64,000 nucleotides of DNA from Leptospira hartskeerlii (GTDB lineage Bacteria > Spirochaetota > Leptospiria > Leptospirales > Leptospiraceae), in contig NZ_NPDL01000011.1 of NCBI RefSeq assembly GCF_002811475.1, positions 1 to 64,000 on the forward strand, in the 5' to 3' direction. The notes beneath the pieces are model-generated. The model searched no databases. It saw only the letters and a program-made list of their open reading frames with translations, and had not been told where the DNA came from. Shown here piece after piece: positions 17,523 to 28,300 of the stretch (positions within the stretch are counted from its first letter, which is position 1; each line of letters opens with the position of its first letter). Position numbers and translations under genes: made by a program.

Positions 17523-18296
17523 TCAAAAATTAGGAGGACGTTTTTCTAAGAATGCTCCCATTCCTTCCTTGGATTCTTTTCCGGAGAATAGATTTGAAAA
17601 TTCTTTTTTCTCCAACTCTTGTCCTTTGGACAATTGCATGTCTAATCCGTTTAGTATGACCGATTTAGCGGTCGCGACTGCGATAGGTCCTTTTTTGAGA
17701 ATGGATTCCGCAGTTGTTTTAGCGGCGGAGATCAGGTCTTCTCCATCTTTAACAAGTTTATTTAATATACCGATGCGATAAGCTTCTTCTGCGCCGATCA
17801 TATCTCCAGTAAAGATAAGTTCTACCGCTCTTCCATAACCGATCAGTCTTGCGAGTCTTTGGGTCCCACCAAATCCAGGGATCAAACCTAAAGAAACTTC
17901 AGGAAGTCCTAATTTTGCTTTTTCGGAACCGATGCGGATATCGCATGCAAGCGCAAGTTCCAATCCTCCGCCCAATGCAAAACCGTTCACAGCAGCAATA
18001 GAAACCAATCTACTTCTTTGGATCCGATCGAATGTACTTTGACCCAAGGCCGCAAACTTCTCCGCTCCGTCCGCGTTCAATTCTTTCATCTTAGCGATAT
18101 CTGCTCCGGCTACGAATGCTTTACCCTGCCCAGTGATGATCACAACGTGGATGGACGGATCTTTTTCTAAAGTATGGATCTCGCTAGTTAATTCGTTTAA
18201 TAGTTCTTCGTTTAATGCGTTTAACGCAGAAGGACGGTTGATCTCTAAGATCGCCAGCTTGCCTTCTTTTTGCAGATGAATCAGTGATTCGCTCAT
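17523..18296 (-). CDS. Enoyl-CoA hydratase/isomerase (crotonase family)
   Basis: The 257-residue crotonase fold protein has the oxyanion-hole loops AGADI (about 64-68) and NGFALGGG (104-111) and both catalytic glutamates of true hydratases: Glu113 (GLELALACD) and Glu133 (LPEVSLGL). It should hydrate trans-2-enoyl-CoA in fatty-acid beta-oxidation, the main carbon route in leptospires. The gene is four bases from the phosphatase downstream of the SpoIIE operon start, so all genes from 20071 to 17058 run in one direction with short gaps. Confidence 0.92.
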   Translation of the reverse strand: MSESLIHLQKEGKLAILEINRPSALNALNEELLNELTSEIHTLEKDPSIHVVIITGQGKAFVAGADIAKMKELNADGAEKFAALGQSTFDRIQRSRLVSIAAVNGFALGGGLELALACDIRIGSEKAKLGLPEVSLGLIPGFGGTQRLARLIGYGRAVELIFTGDMIGAEEAYRIGILNKLVKDGEDLISAAKTTAESILKKGPIAVATAKSVILNGLDMQLSKGQELEKKEFSNLFSGKESKEGMGAFLEKRPPNF

Positions 18297-18300
18297 TTAT

Positions 18301-19671
18301 TTACTCCATCTCGATGATCAGGAAAAGTGTATCGTCTTCGAATTCTGCATCTTGAAAGAATGCGGAGAGCTCGGTTTGGACGGCTTCTTTAAACTGTTTT
18401 AAATCGGTAAAAGACTTATTTCTGTTCAGAATTTCAATTAGGCCTTCACTTCCAAGCTGTTTTCCTTGTGGATTTCGATTCTCTATCAATCCGTCCGTAT
18501 ATAAAAACAACCTTTCTGCGGACTGGATCGGCATGGAAACCAGTTCAGCAATCGGCCTTTTGATCCCGAATCCTAATATACTCCCGGTAGTTTCAATTTC
18601 CCTAAAATCATTTCCATTCTGAGAATGCATCAGATAAGGATGTCCTCCATTTGCAAAATGGATCTCCTTGGAAATAAAATCGAAAAATATATAAACTGCA
18701 GAAGCATGATGCGATTTGAACTGCCGAAGAAGAGTCTCGTCCAAATATTCCAATAAACGGACAGGATGCAGCTTGAGACGATAAGGCATGGTCGCTACCA
18801 TAATTTTGATAAATGATGCGACTAACGCAGAAGCGATCCCATGTCCCGCAATATCGGTTAAGAAAACTCCTGTGTTCCCCTCTCTTAATTGTATAAAATC
18901 GTAAAAATCCCCGCCTATCTCGTTAGGAGTCGATCTAAATACTTCGTATTTAAAACCTTTGATGCTTATATCTTCCGGAAATAAAGTTTCCTGTACTTTT
19001 CTTGCTATCTGAAGCTCATGTTGTAAAAATCTATATTCGGAATCCAGCTCGGAAGAAATACGGACCAACCTTCTTACGATCACTACAATCGTTGTCCCAA
19101 TCAAACTTAAGATCAGATAGACCACATCCGGAACGAATAGAACTAAAGGAAATCCAGGAAGAGGGCCGTTCTTAAGTTTGAAATAAATGAATCCAAGGTG
19201 TAATACGATCGAATAAGCCGCAGTTAAGAAGCAACCCTTAACTTTGAGTCGAAACATTTGGAATAAGACCAAAAACCCGACGAGTAGGAAATAATTATTA
19301 TAAAGTTGTAAACTATGAAGATCGTCGAAGCTATAAAAGGATTCGTTTAAGATCAGCATTACCAAAAAGATAATACTAAAGTTTGTACCGTGAATGACGG
19401 CAGGCAGATATTTTCTTTGAAAAGAAAGAACAAGACTCAGAATGTTTAAACTCAAGATGAGACCAAAATAGATGGTGCCATGAGGAGAATTCTGTATTTC
19501 AGGAATTAGAGCTAAAAAATAAACTAAGAAGTGTAGAAAAAAAGCCAATCGAATGAATGACTGATCGATACGAACGAAGTCTTTCCATGCGCTTACTTCT
19601 CTGTAATTAAACTCGGTTTCTAGGAAAGACCAAGGGTTGAGTATTCCAGCTTTTTTATTGGATAGATTCAT
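18301..19671 (-). CDS. Membrane-anchored SpoIIE/RsbU-type PP2C phosphatase
   Basis: Six hydrophobic helices (about residues 35-205) are followed by a linker helix and a SpoIIE-type PP2C domain (about 225-455). Metal-binding residues are in GGDFYDF, LTDIAGHG, LYTDG and EDDT. It should dephosphorylate a Ser/Thr phosphoprotein, typically a STAS anti-anti-sigma factor, at the membrane. It has the same architecture as the 7227 gene but the membrane part differs in sequence, suggesting a different input. Its start overlaps the preceding small gene by 17 bases. Confidence 0.9.
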   Translation of the reverse strand: MNLSNKKAGILNPWSFLETEFNYREVSAWKDFVRIDQSFIRLAFFLHFLVYFLALIPEIQNSPHGTIYFGLILSLNILSLVLSFQRKYLPAVIHGTNFSIIFLVMLILNESFYSFDDLHSLQLYNNYFLLVGFLVLFQMFRLKVKGCFLTAAYSIVLHLGFIYFKLKNGPLPGFPLVLFVPDVVYLILSLIGTTIVVIVRRLVRISSELDSEYRFLQHELQIARKVQETLFPEDISIKGFKYEVFRSTPNEIGGDFYDFIQLREGNTGVFLTDIAGHGIASALVASFIKIMVATMPYRLKLHPVRLLEYLDETLLRQFKSHHASAVYIFFDFISKEIHFANGGHPYLMHSQNGNDFREIETTGSILGFGIKRPIAELVSMPIQSAERLFLYTDGLIENRNPQGKQLGSEGLIEILNRNKSFTDLKQFKEAVQTELSAFFQDAEFEDDTLFLIIEME

Positions 19672-20071
19672 CTAATATAAATTCGTAAATTTCCGATCCG
19701 TTAAATCTGATCTTCATGTTGAAACCAGACGTAAGATATCGATCTAATTTTTCCGCTAATTCCAAACCTTCTTTAGAATCCTTAATATTAGAATAATAGA
19801 AAGCGGCTGATTTTGATTTATAGTTATACGGAAATCTTTCGTTAATCAGTAAAGTAACGCGAAATCCGCCTGGTCTTGTCTCTAAAACGATATGACTCAC
19901 ATCCTTGCGATTCAAGATCCTCTCATCTTTAGGAAGTTCCCAAGGATTGGTCACATCCGAAAAAATTGAGATTCCATGAAGAAACAAAACGACTATACAT
20001 AACAAAAAAGAAATCCGAGCAAAATTGCGGAGAAATCTGCAAGTGTTATAAAAAAAGATATCGGTCTTCAT
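19655..20071 (-). CDS. Hypothetical single-pass membrane protein
   Basis: I use the ATG at 20071; a TTG at 20086 would add five residues. One hydrophobic helix (about residues 14-35, FARISFLLCIVVLFLHGIS) precedes a soluble extracytoplasmic domain of about 100 residues with alternating strands and no recognised motif. It overlaps the phosphatase start by 17 bases. A paired expression suggests it may supply a sensor or modulator for that membrane phosphatase; this is an inference from position only. Confidence 0.6.
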   Translation of the reverse strand: MKTDIFFYNTCRFLRNFARISFLLCIVVLFLHGISIFSDVTNPWELPKDERILNRKDVSHIVLETRPGGFRVTLLINERFPYNYKSKSAAFYYSNIKDSKEGLELAEKLDRYLTSGFNMKIRFNGSEIYEFILDESIQ

Positions 20072-20231
20072 GAGAGACAGGCACAAATCTTACAAAGGGC
20101 CTATGAAATGCAAATCAATATCCCCATCTTTCTCTTTCTGATTTTTTGCGATGCAAAGAAAAATACTTTTCGTTCTAGCTCAAGTTTTCCATATTCAAAG
20201 CCGCATGTTCTATGGAAAGAAATCCAAGCTA

Positions 20232-21248
20232 ATGAATGAAATGTGTCGATTGTTTGTCCTATTCATTCTTGTTTTTGAAACCTTCTACTCCTGCAAAGAA
20301 GAAGCAGGAGATCCAAATCCCTATGCAGATATTCTTTCTTCTACACCACTATCTAAGATAGAGAACTATGTCGGGTTGGAATCTGAAGACTGGTCCTCTA
20401 GGATCTTTAACTTAGATAAATATGCCTCGGATTACGTGAATGAATTGAACCGAATAGATGGATTTACCGAATCACCTACTCCGATTAAAGATGTCGAGAC
20501 ATTCAAAGCTACACTGTTAGATGCTCTGACTTCTCAAGCCGGGCCAGTTTCCTCTCTTCTTAAAAATAAACTTCTACGTATTTATGTCTGCGAAAATTTA
20601 GGAGGCTCTGCAGTTACTGGGATCGTTCGTAAAGATGGCAAGTCAGTCGGTGGATTTGTGATCTTAGATGCGAACACTCTAAATCGAAACGCTAACGATT
20701 GGATTAGTTATAAGGAAAATTCAGCATTCCAAAAAGAAAACGTAAAGATACGTATCCGGATAGAAGAAGAAAAACAAAATACTAAAGCGAATGCACTTCG
20801 TTATATTCTATTACATGAATTCGGCCATATTCTTTCCGAAACGGAAAAGATCGGTCCAAGCTTTTTCTCTTCCAAAAGATCCTATACAAACTTTGAATTT
20901 TATAAGGGAATTTGGAAATCGGAAAAGGTCAGTTATTTAGACGATTCTGTTTTTATCGTCCGACCTCAGGTCCGTTTTTATTCCGAATCTCTTTCTTTAG
21001 ATGAGAACTGGGAGAAAATTTATCCAATTCTTTCCTCGACACCATTCCCTACATTATACTCTGCCGCAAATGCTGACGATTTTTTTGCAGACTCTTTTGT
21101 TTCCTACGTGCATGTGATCTTAGAAAAGAAACCCTGGGAGTTAGAAATATTAAAGAATGATAAACCGATTTTCAAAATGGAAAACGATATCCGGAAGGAC
21201 ACGTTAACTACTCAAAGAAAAATTATAGAAAGAATTTTTTCGAGGTAA
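20232..21248 (+). CDS. Zincin-like metallopeptidase lipoprotein
   Basis: The start at 20232 gives a lipoprotein signal peptide with a lipobox-like FYSC (Cys21); the frame is open from 20151 but the added residues do not look like a signal peptide. HEFGH (residues 195-199) is a classical HExxH zinc motif. The downstream region ADDFFADSFVSYVH has the pattern where related peptidases place a third ligand (often Glu), here occupied by Asp, so activity is uncertain. The domain otherwise does not match a family I can name. The protein would sit in the periplasm or at the surface. Confidence 0.7.
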   Translation: MNEMCRLFVLFILVFETFYSCKEEAGDPNPYADILSSTPLSKIENYVGLESEDWSSRIFNLDKYASDYVNELNRIDGFTESPTPIKDVETFKATLLDALTSQAGPVSSLLKNKLLRIYVCENLGGSAVTGIVRKDGKSVGGFVILDANTLNRNANDWISYKENSAFQKENVKIRIRIEEEKQNTKANALRYILLHEFGHILSETEKIGPSFFSSKRSYTNFEFYKGIWKSEKVSYLDDSVFIVRPQVRFYSESLSLDENWEKIYPILSSTPFPTLYSAANADDFFADSFVSYVHVILEKKPWELEILKNDKPIFKMENDIRKDTLTTQRKIIERIFSR

Positions 21249-21253
21249 CTTAT

Positions 21254-21344
21254 TTCGCACTGAGCACACAGATTTCACTGAGAGACCAAATATAGGAACT
21301 CCAACAAATCCAAAACTCTGTGTGCTCAGTGAAGTCTGTGCGAA
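21254..21344. repeat. Inverted intergenic repeat between convergent genes
   Basis: A perfect 14-bp inverted repeat (CACTGAGCACACAG at 21258-21271 and its complement at 21318-21331) fills the gap between two convergent genes, with outer TTCGCAC / GTGCGAA words at both ends. The left arm resembles the block at 779-806. It may terminate both transcripts, and looks like a member of a dispersed repeat family. Confidence 0.6.
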
Positions 21345-21347
21345 CCT

Positions 21348-23417
21348 TTATAATTTAAACTTATCCACAGATTTGAGAAGTCCATCGGACTGCCCGTGCA
21401 TCTCTCCTGAATAAGAAGTCAAATCGTCCGCTCCGGAAGCAACTTCCTGAGTTCCTTCCGAAATACTTACGATCGTCTTAGTGATCTCATCGGTTGCTCG
21501 TTTCTGTTCCTGCACAGCTTCTTCTATCTGTAAACTGAAACTCATTAGGAAATTTGCAGATTGATGGATGTCTTGTGTGTTCTTCTCTTGAGTGCGAACT
21601 GATTCCAGCACCTTCTTCGCTGATAATCCGAAGGAGTCCACTGACGTTCTTAGCTTACGAAGTATATCACTTGCTTCTTTAACCTTAGTGTTTCCATTAT
21701 GAACTGCATTATTAGTAGAATCGACTAGCTCTCCAATCTCTTGGACAGAAGATGAAGTCTGTGATGCAAGCTTACTGATCTCCTCTGCAACTACTGCAAA
21801 TCCTTTACCTGCCTCCCCTGCACGTGCCGCTTCTATCGCTGCGTTGAGCGCAAGAAGGTTTGTCTTCTCGGAAATTTCAGTAATGATAGATAAGATCTCA
21901 TTGATTCGACTCGCACTTTCTCCTATCTCATCCATCGCTTGGTTCGTTGCGCCCATTGCTTTCTCACCCGTAACTGCGCGTTCTTGCGATTCTGAGGCTA
22001 CTTGCGATAATGTTTGCATCTCGTTATTGATTGTTCCGATTTGCTCCCTAAGAAGAACTACGTTTGTATCTATCTCCTTCATGTTCTCTATCGCTTTTTC
22101 CATCGAGCTACGAACATTCTCCGCTGAAGCCGCAAGTTCCTCTACCGCAGCGGAAGATTCTTCCGCTGCAGAAGCTTGCGCCTGCGCGACATCCGAGAAG
22201 TTGCGACTCGACTCTGCCATCTGATCCGAGGTGCTATTTAATTTGGTAGAAGAAGTTTTGATATCTAGAATGATCTTAGAAAGATTCACTTTCATCATAT
22301 CCATGGACTTCAATAGCTTACCGATTTCGTCCTCTCTTACGATCTTGATTTCAGAAGTTAGATCGCCGTCCGCAATCTTTTCGGAGAAACCGATCGCTTC
22401 CAACAACCCCGTTGTGATGAGTTTATTGAAGATCAAATTCAGAATGATCAGGATCACCACCATGATAATGAGAGAAGAAAGGATCGTCTGCAAGATCACT
22501 CCCCTCATGTCAGACCAGAAAATAGAATCAGGGATCGAAACCTCTACCGCCCAAGGTTTATCATAATTTCCTAATAAAAACGGGAAAAAATGATGACCTT
22601 CTCCTCCCTCATGCAGAGAGAAAGGTTTTCCTTTTGAGATACCTTCCGTGATTTGTTTCAGCCATTCTTGGTCCGGGTTCTTTTTGCCGACTAAGGACGG
22701 ATCCTTTCCGTTTGCCGCATAAGTCCCATTAGGAGAAACGAGCGTAAGATACCCTTCTCCTCTAAATGGTTTGATAGGTCCTAATAATTCCTGTAAATTT
22801 TCCATAGCGAGGTCAATGCCTACGACTCCGGAAAAATTCCCTCCCCTAAACACAGGTTTCACTAAAGAAACCATTAGCACTTCCTTTCCGCCAACAGGGT
22901 AAGAAAAAGGATCCGCAACAAAATCATGAAGTGACTTCTTAGGAACAGTATAAAACGCACCTGACTCATCCAGATTTTCGTAATATATTACAGGCTCTAC
23001 TGTAACTGCACCTTTCGATTTGTTGATATAAGGCACGAATCTTCCTGTGCCATCGTGATAAGGAGGTTTATTCTTGAATCTTGCATCCTGTCCATCAAAA
23101 CCGTTCGGTTCGAATACAACCCAGGTCCCGAAATAGTATTGGTTGGCCTCAACCAATTTCCAGAGTGCAGCCACAACTTCTTCTCTGCCTGGTTTAGAAG
23201 ATTCTAATAGAAATTGAGTTCCTCTGAGAGAACCTAAGGCCGAATCCAAAAAATCCTTTACTTCATAAGCGAATCTTTCTCCAGCCATTTTGGATCCGTC
23301 TTCTACCTGATACTTCAAACTAAAATAAGATCCAACCGAGTTGATCACGGTCAAAATGATCGAACCGGAAAGTAATACCACCGATAGATAAAGTGAAATC
23401 CTGAACCGAATGCTCAT
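21348..23417 (-). CDS. Methyl-accepting chemotaxis protein with dCache-type sensor
   Basis: Layout of the 689 residues: membrane helix (about 10-30), periplasmic double-Cache-like sensor (about 40-300), second helix (about 305-330), HAMP (about 335-390), then the coiled-coil signalling domain. The highly conserved hairpin tip ([19 protein letters not shown]) is near residue 535. It should sense a ligand outside the inner membrane and steer flagellar rotation through CheA/CheW. The sensor is clearly paralogous to that of the kinase at 29810 (shared FDGxDAxF, GRFVPY, YYxNxDESG, PDSxxWxD). It is read 21 bases downstream of an outer-membrane protein gene, suggesting co-expression. Confidence 0.95.
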   Translation of the reverse strand: MSIRFRISLYLSVVLLSGSIILTVINSVGSYFSLKYQVEDGSKMAGERFAYEVKDFLDSALGSLRGTQFLLESSKPGREEVVAALWKLVEANQYYFGTWVVFEPNGFDGQDARFKNKPPYHDGTGRFVPYINKSKGAVTVEPVIYYENLDESGAFYTVPKKSLHDFVADPFSYPVGGKEVLMVSLVKPVFRGGNFSGVVGIDLAMENLQELLGPIKPFRGEGYLTLVSPNGTYAANGKDPSLVGKKNPDQEWLKQITEGISKGKPFSLHEGGEGHHFFPFLLGNYDKPWAVEVSIPDSIFWSDMRGVILQTILSSLIIMVVILIILNLIFNKLITTGLLEAIGFSEKIADGDLTSEIKIVREDEIGKLLKSMDMMKVNLSKIILDIKTSSTKLNSTSDQMAESSRNFSDVAQAQASAAEESSAAVEELAASAENVRSSMEKAIENMKEIDTNVVLLREQIGTINNEMQTLSQVASESQERAVTGEKAMGATNQAMDEIGESASRINEILSIITEISEKTNLLALNAAIEAARAGEAGKGFAVVAEEISKLASQTSSSVQEIGELVDSTNNAVHNGNTKVKEASDILRKLRTSVDSFGLSAKKVLESVRTQEKNTQDIHQSANFLMSFSLQIEEAVQEQKRATDEITKTIVSISEGTQEVASGADDLTSYSGEMHGQSDGLLKSVDKFKL

Positions 23418-23438
23418 TTTACATATTCCTTATATACT

Positions 23439-25004
23439 TTAGAAGTTTTGGCTAAACCCTATACTGAACCAAACCAAATGAGATGGAATTTTCTGCAGCA
23501 GATATGACTCTCTTACGGATTGTCTCAATTGGTCCGGTATAGAAGTGGAAGAATTGATAAAATCCAGCACTAATTGATTGGCGGGGCCGTTTACTTTTCC
23601 CGGGTCCACTATCTTACTGTCTTTGGAACTTGTGTTTACGTAACCGCCTGTAGCTCCATAATAATTATCAGTATCATACATATATAAATTAGGCCTATAT
23701 ACGTCTGCGGCCTTTACGAAAAACTTCCCGAAAAAGAAAGTGAGGGTAGAAGTTATATCCTGGATCCCATATCTGTTATCCACGATATTATTACTCATCG
23801 CATAACCTATGTTAACCTGAGGAAGTATCCTGAAAAAATTCCCTTCAAAAAATTCATGACCCATCGTCAAAGATAGATAGTTTTTTCCGGCCATCAAACC
23901 TGCATTTTCCTGAGAAAATTGAGTATAAAAAGAGATAGTTGGATTCACCCATTGCAAGAACGGCAATTTCCAAAAGAAAAAATATTCCTGCCAAGCTAAA
24001 CGAGTGATCTGAGTAGAAGGGTTATTCGCTCCGGAAACTCCCTGCGCTGCAGAAGAATTAAATCCTCCTAATGCAGGGGACATATAAGCTGCACTCTTTT
24101 GGAAAGTGTTATAGAACCAGATCCCCGCAGTAAAAGTTCCCCAACTTGTTTTTTCGAAATTATAATAAAATGCGTAGAACAATCCGTCCGAACGCTTCAT
24201 ACCGTTCTGTTCTTTTTTGAAACCAGGAACATCTCCACCGCAAGTGGAACCTGTGGTAGGATTTCCCGCCATGAAGTTTGTTTGAGTATCGTAAGGACAA
24301 GCAGAGTTTAACGTGTCGGGAGAAGGAGCGGAGAATGGACTTAAAGAACCTGCAGAACCTTGACCTGCATAACCAGGTCCAGCTCCTCCAGGATACATTT
24401 GGAATCTTCCATCGTTATCTCTATCATTACGTTCTGTTAATTGAAAGTTTCCCCAAAACTGGACTTGAAAACCTTTTAATGGAGTATTAAAAGTTACTGT
24501 AGGTTGGTAAGAAGGAACGAATGTCATCGCTCTATAACTTTCGTTATCTCTACGATTCGCGATCTCTCCGGAGAAACTAAGTCCCCGCCAAATAAAGTCC
24601 GTGACCACCTCGTGTATTACTTCTATGGAAGTATCTCCTCCATTACCATTGCTGGATCCGGCACTAGGGCCATACATATTCGGAGGACCGGTTTCCACAT
24701 GCCCTTGGGGAACATCGGAAACTTTTTGTGGTGCCGTTTTTTTATCTAAGGTAGAAGCTCCTACATTCTGTTTTCCTTTTTCATAACTTACCTGAGCTAC
24801 ATTATCCTTATCTACGAAGCGAACATAGTCGTCATTCTCGGCAACCAAAACCTTCTCATCGTCTTCTAAGATGATCTTACCTCGGACCACTTGTCCGTTC
24901 TTTAAACGAACAAAATCGGCTGAGAATACTTCTCCGAAACCGAAAAGAATAAACAGTCCTGCCACGTAAGCAAGCGGACGCTTCGGCCAAACTCCAAGGA
25001 ACAT
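23439..25004 (-). CDS. Outer-membrane beta-barrel protein with N-terminal small beta domain
   Basis: The start at 25004 has a GGAGA ribosome-binding site and a signal peptide (VAGLFILFGFGEVFSA); a TTG 33 bases upstream is less likely. The first mature 60 residues (VRLKNGQVVRGKIILEDDEKV) form a small SH3/Sm-like beta domain often seen at the N-terminus of leptospiral envelope proteins. A Gly/Ser/Pro linker and about 370 residues of alternating aromatic/polar strands follow, ending in Phe as in Omp85-dependent barrels. It is probably a porin-like protein whose substrate is unknown. The chemoreceptor gene follows 21 bases downstream. Confidence 0.8.
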   Translation of the reverse strand: MFLGVWPKRPLAYVAGLFILFGFGEVFSADFVRLKNGQVVRGKIILEDDEKVLVAENDDYVRFVDKDNVAQVSYEKGKQNVGASTLDKKTAPQKVSDVPQGHVETGPPNMYGPSAGSSNGNGGDTSIEVIHEVVTDFIWRGLSFSGEIANRRDNESYRAMTFVPSYQPTVTFNTPLKGFQVQFWGNFQLTERNDRDNDGRFQMYPGGAGPGYAGQGSAGSLSPFSAPSPDTLNSACPYDTQTNFMAGNPTTGSTCGGDVPGFKKEQNGMKRSDGLFYAFYYNFEKTSWGTFTAGIWFYNTFQKSAAYMSPALGGFNSSAAQGVSGANNPSTQITRLAWQEYFFFWKLPFLQWVNPTISFYTQFSQENAGLMAGKNYLSLTMGHEFFEGNFFRILPQVNIGYAMSNNIVDNRYGIQDITSTLTFFFGKFFVKAADVYRPNLYMYDTDNYYGATGGYVNTSSKDSKIVDPGKVNGPANQLVLDFINSSTSIPDQLRQSVRESYLLQKIPSHLVWFSIGFSQNF

Positions 25005-25037
25005 AATTGTGTCTCCAATATAAACTAGGGTGGGCAA

Positions 25038-25333
25038 CCCTATTCTCTTTCGATATTTCCCAAGTACATAGAGCGATCTTCTACGGACGAGAATCCATAA
25101 GAAGACGAAAAGAAATCTGTATTTATCCTAACTCGTCACTCAAAAAATTTTGTTATAAGAAATATTAATAATTTATTTCTGAACGTTTGAAATGTTTCGT
25201 TTTAAGTATCGCGGAAATCAGGATTTTTTTGCCTTATTCTTTCCACAGAATCACAATAAAGTCCGAATGAAAACTCGTAGTCTCCAGTATTTTTGTTTTC
25301 AAAGGGAGGTTTCCGCTTTCTATTAAATAGAGA
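25038..25333. promoter_or_regulatory. Divergent A/T-rich regulatory gap
   Basis: No gene is seen in these 296 bases between the outer-membrane-protein/chemoreceptor operon and the PAS kinase. The gap holds an inverted repeat AGAAATA / TATTTCT around 25158-25180. A 16-base word in it (25164-25179) is found identically at 203-218, in another divergent promoter gap. It should contain promoters in both directions; none could be placed with certainty. Confidence 0.35.
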
Positions 25334-28300
25334 GTGGATCCAAAAAATACAAAACAGATCAGCAAGGATCTTCAGGCGAAGTTAGAAGCCGCTAACCAAA
25401 GAATCTCCGAACTAGAGAATAAAATTGAAAAACTCTCCCGCTCGGAATCGGATAATCGTCTTCTGAGATCGTTGATCGATTATTCTCCTTCTGCAATCAC
25501 TATCGTGAACGCAGAGACAGGGATATTCGAGGTAGTCAATTCAACTGCTGAAATTCTTTTCGGTTATACGAGAGAGGAGTTTTTAAAATTAGGTCCTGCC
25601 GAAATCTCTCCGGAATTCCAACCAGATGGAAGAGATTCTAAATCTTCCGCATACGAAAAAATAACCTTAGCACTACAGGGAGAAACTCCAGTATTCAGAT
25701 GGGATCACTGCGATAAGGACAAAAGGGTCATTCCTTGCGAAATACATTTAGTAAAGATCCCAGGTTCTAAAAATTTAGTCCGCGGAAACATAATCGATCT
25801 TAGAAATGAGATCGAAGCAAAAGTTTTACTCAAGAACAGAGAAGAACAATTAGATCTTGTTATCAAAAGTGCGGATCTAGGATTTTGGGATTGGAATATT
25901 CCGAATGGGATCGTAATCCCTAATGAAAAATGTGCTGCGATCCTAGGATTTACCTTGGAGGAATTCCAGACAACTACCGATTTCTGGAGATCTAGGATCC
26001 ATCCGGATGATAGACCACTTATCGTTGCAGGACTAAAAGATCATATGGAAGGCCGATCTGAATTATTCGAAACGGACTTCCGAATGTTATGCAAAGACGG
26101 ATCTTGGAAATGGATCCGCTCTAGAGGGAAAGTTTGGGAGAGAGATAAAGATGGCACTCCAGTCCGAGCACTTGGGATCCATATCGATATCACGGAAAAA
26201 AAAGAAACGGAAAAGATCCTAGAAGAAAAAGAAAGCACTCTGGATCTTGCTGTCCAAGGTGCCAACCTTGGCATATGGGATTATAATATTATAACAAACG
26301 AACATCATGTGGATGCGAACTGGCTGAAAATGTTAGGATATCTTCCCGGAGAAGTAATTCCTACATACGAATTTTGGAATGAAAGCCTTCATCCGGAGGA
26401 CAAAGACAAAACGAACTCTGCATGGAAAAGTTACGTTAAAGGAGAATCACCTTCTTACTCCACTACATTCCGTTTAAAATGTAAAGACGGTTCTTATAAA
26501 TGGATCTTAACCAGGGGAAAAGTCGCGGAGAATGATCCGGAAGGAAATCCGCTCCGAATGATCGGTATCCATATAGATATCTCGGAACAAAAGCAGACAG
26601 AGGATGAATTAAGAGAAACAAAACTCTTCTTGGATAGAGCACAAAAGGCAGCGAAAATAGGAAGCTGGGAATACGATATACCTTCCGGAAAAATGACTGC
26701 CTCAGAAGGCCTTTACCAAATATTGGAAGCAAATGATAGAATGCTCGTACCTACATTCGATTACATGCATTCGGATGATAGAGAAAGAGTAGAAGAACAT
26801 TTTAAAAGATCAATAATAGAAGGCGCCTCGGCAGAAATAGAATATAGATCCATCACACCGTCCGGAAAGGAAAAGGTGCTTTTAAACAAGACTGACTTTA
26901 TCAAAGACTCTGAAGGAAAAGTACTCAAACTTTTAGGGACTATCCAAGATATTACCGACGAGATCAAAAGGAAGAAAGAAGAAGAAGATAAAAGAAATAT
27001 AGAAAGACTCACCTCCTCCATTTCTACGGAACTGATCAACCAACCTATATTAGAGATTGAAGAAGCAATTTCTAACGCAATCATAAGGATCACTAAAACA
27101 TTCAAAATGTCCCGGGGAAATCTGGTATTGTACGATACGGAAAAAATGAACAGAACTTTAGTCTATGAGTTCATCATCCCGGAAGCAAAAAATCAAGATG
27201 CAAGTTGGCCCGCAGAAAGTCCCATCGATCCGAATAACTTTCTCACAAAAAAGATCTTAGATGGAGAAATAGTCTTACTTCAATTGGAAGATTTTCCGGA
27301 GTCGGATGCTAGAAACAAAATGTTAGCATTACGTATCCAATTCCTAATTGGGGTCCCTCTGACGTTAGAAGGAAAAGTGGTCGGGGGCTTAGGGATGAAT
27401 TCTGAAATTCCCTTAAGCCAACTGGGAATGAAATTCGGAGAATTCGAACTCGCAAATTTAAAAGCGATCGGAGAAACGCTTACAAACGCAATAGAAAGAA
27501 AAAGAAAACATAGCGACCTTCTCGCAGAACGTGACCTTCTAGCAGAGATCATGAAAACTTCTGTGGCAGCGATCACTGTGTTAAATCCTGAGGGAGAAAT
27601 TTTATACGCGAATCCTTCCGCTGAAAACGTGCTCGGACTAAGCCTAGATGAAATCCAGGAAAGAAAATACAATGCACCGGAATGGAAAGCCACCTCAATA
27701 GACGGAGGAGAATGGACTGCAAATGATCAACCATTCATACGAGTACTTAACTCCGGGCAACCGGTTTACGATGTTCGACATGCAATAGAGGATGAATACG
27801 GAAATAAAAAATTTCTATCTATCAACGGAGCGCCGATCAAGGATGCTTCAGGTAAGATCAAAAATCTAGTTTTCTTAGTTACGGATATTACCGAGTCACT
27901 TTCCGCAGAAAGAGCCTTAAAGCGTAGCGAAGAAAGACTTAGACATGCATTAATCGCTTCTAAAATGGGAACCTGGAGTTGGAACCTAAAAGATAGAATC
28001 GCTCACTGGTCTTCCGATACCGCTTTTATCTTCGGAAAAGATATAGAGGATTTCGATACAAATACTTCGACCTTCATGGATCTAGTCCACCCGGACGATC
28101 AAGGTTTACTCGAAAAATATGTAAGAGCGAGCCTATTAGGCAAAGAGGATTCGCTCAATATAGAGTTTAGAATTTTCCATCCGGACGGTACAATCCATTG
28201 GCTGGAAGTCAAAGGCCAAGTATATCGAAACTCAAAACGATTCGCCGAAAGAATGGCGGGGATAGTCGCCGATATCACTGAAAGAAAAAAATCAGAGGAA

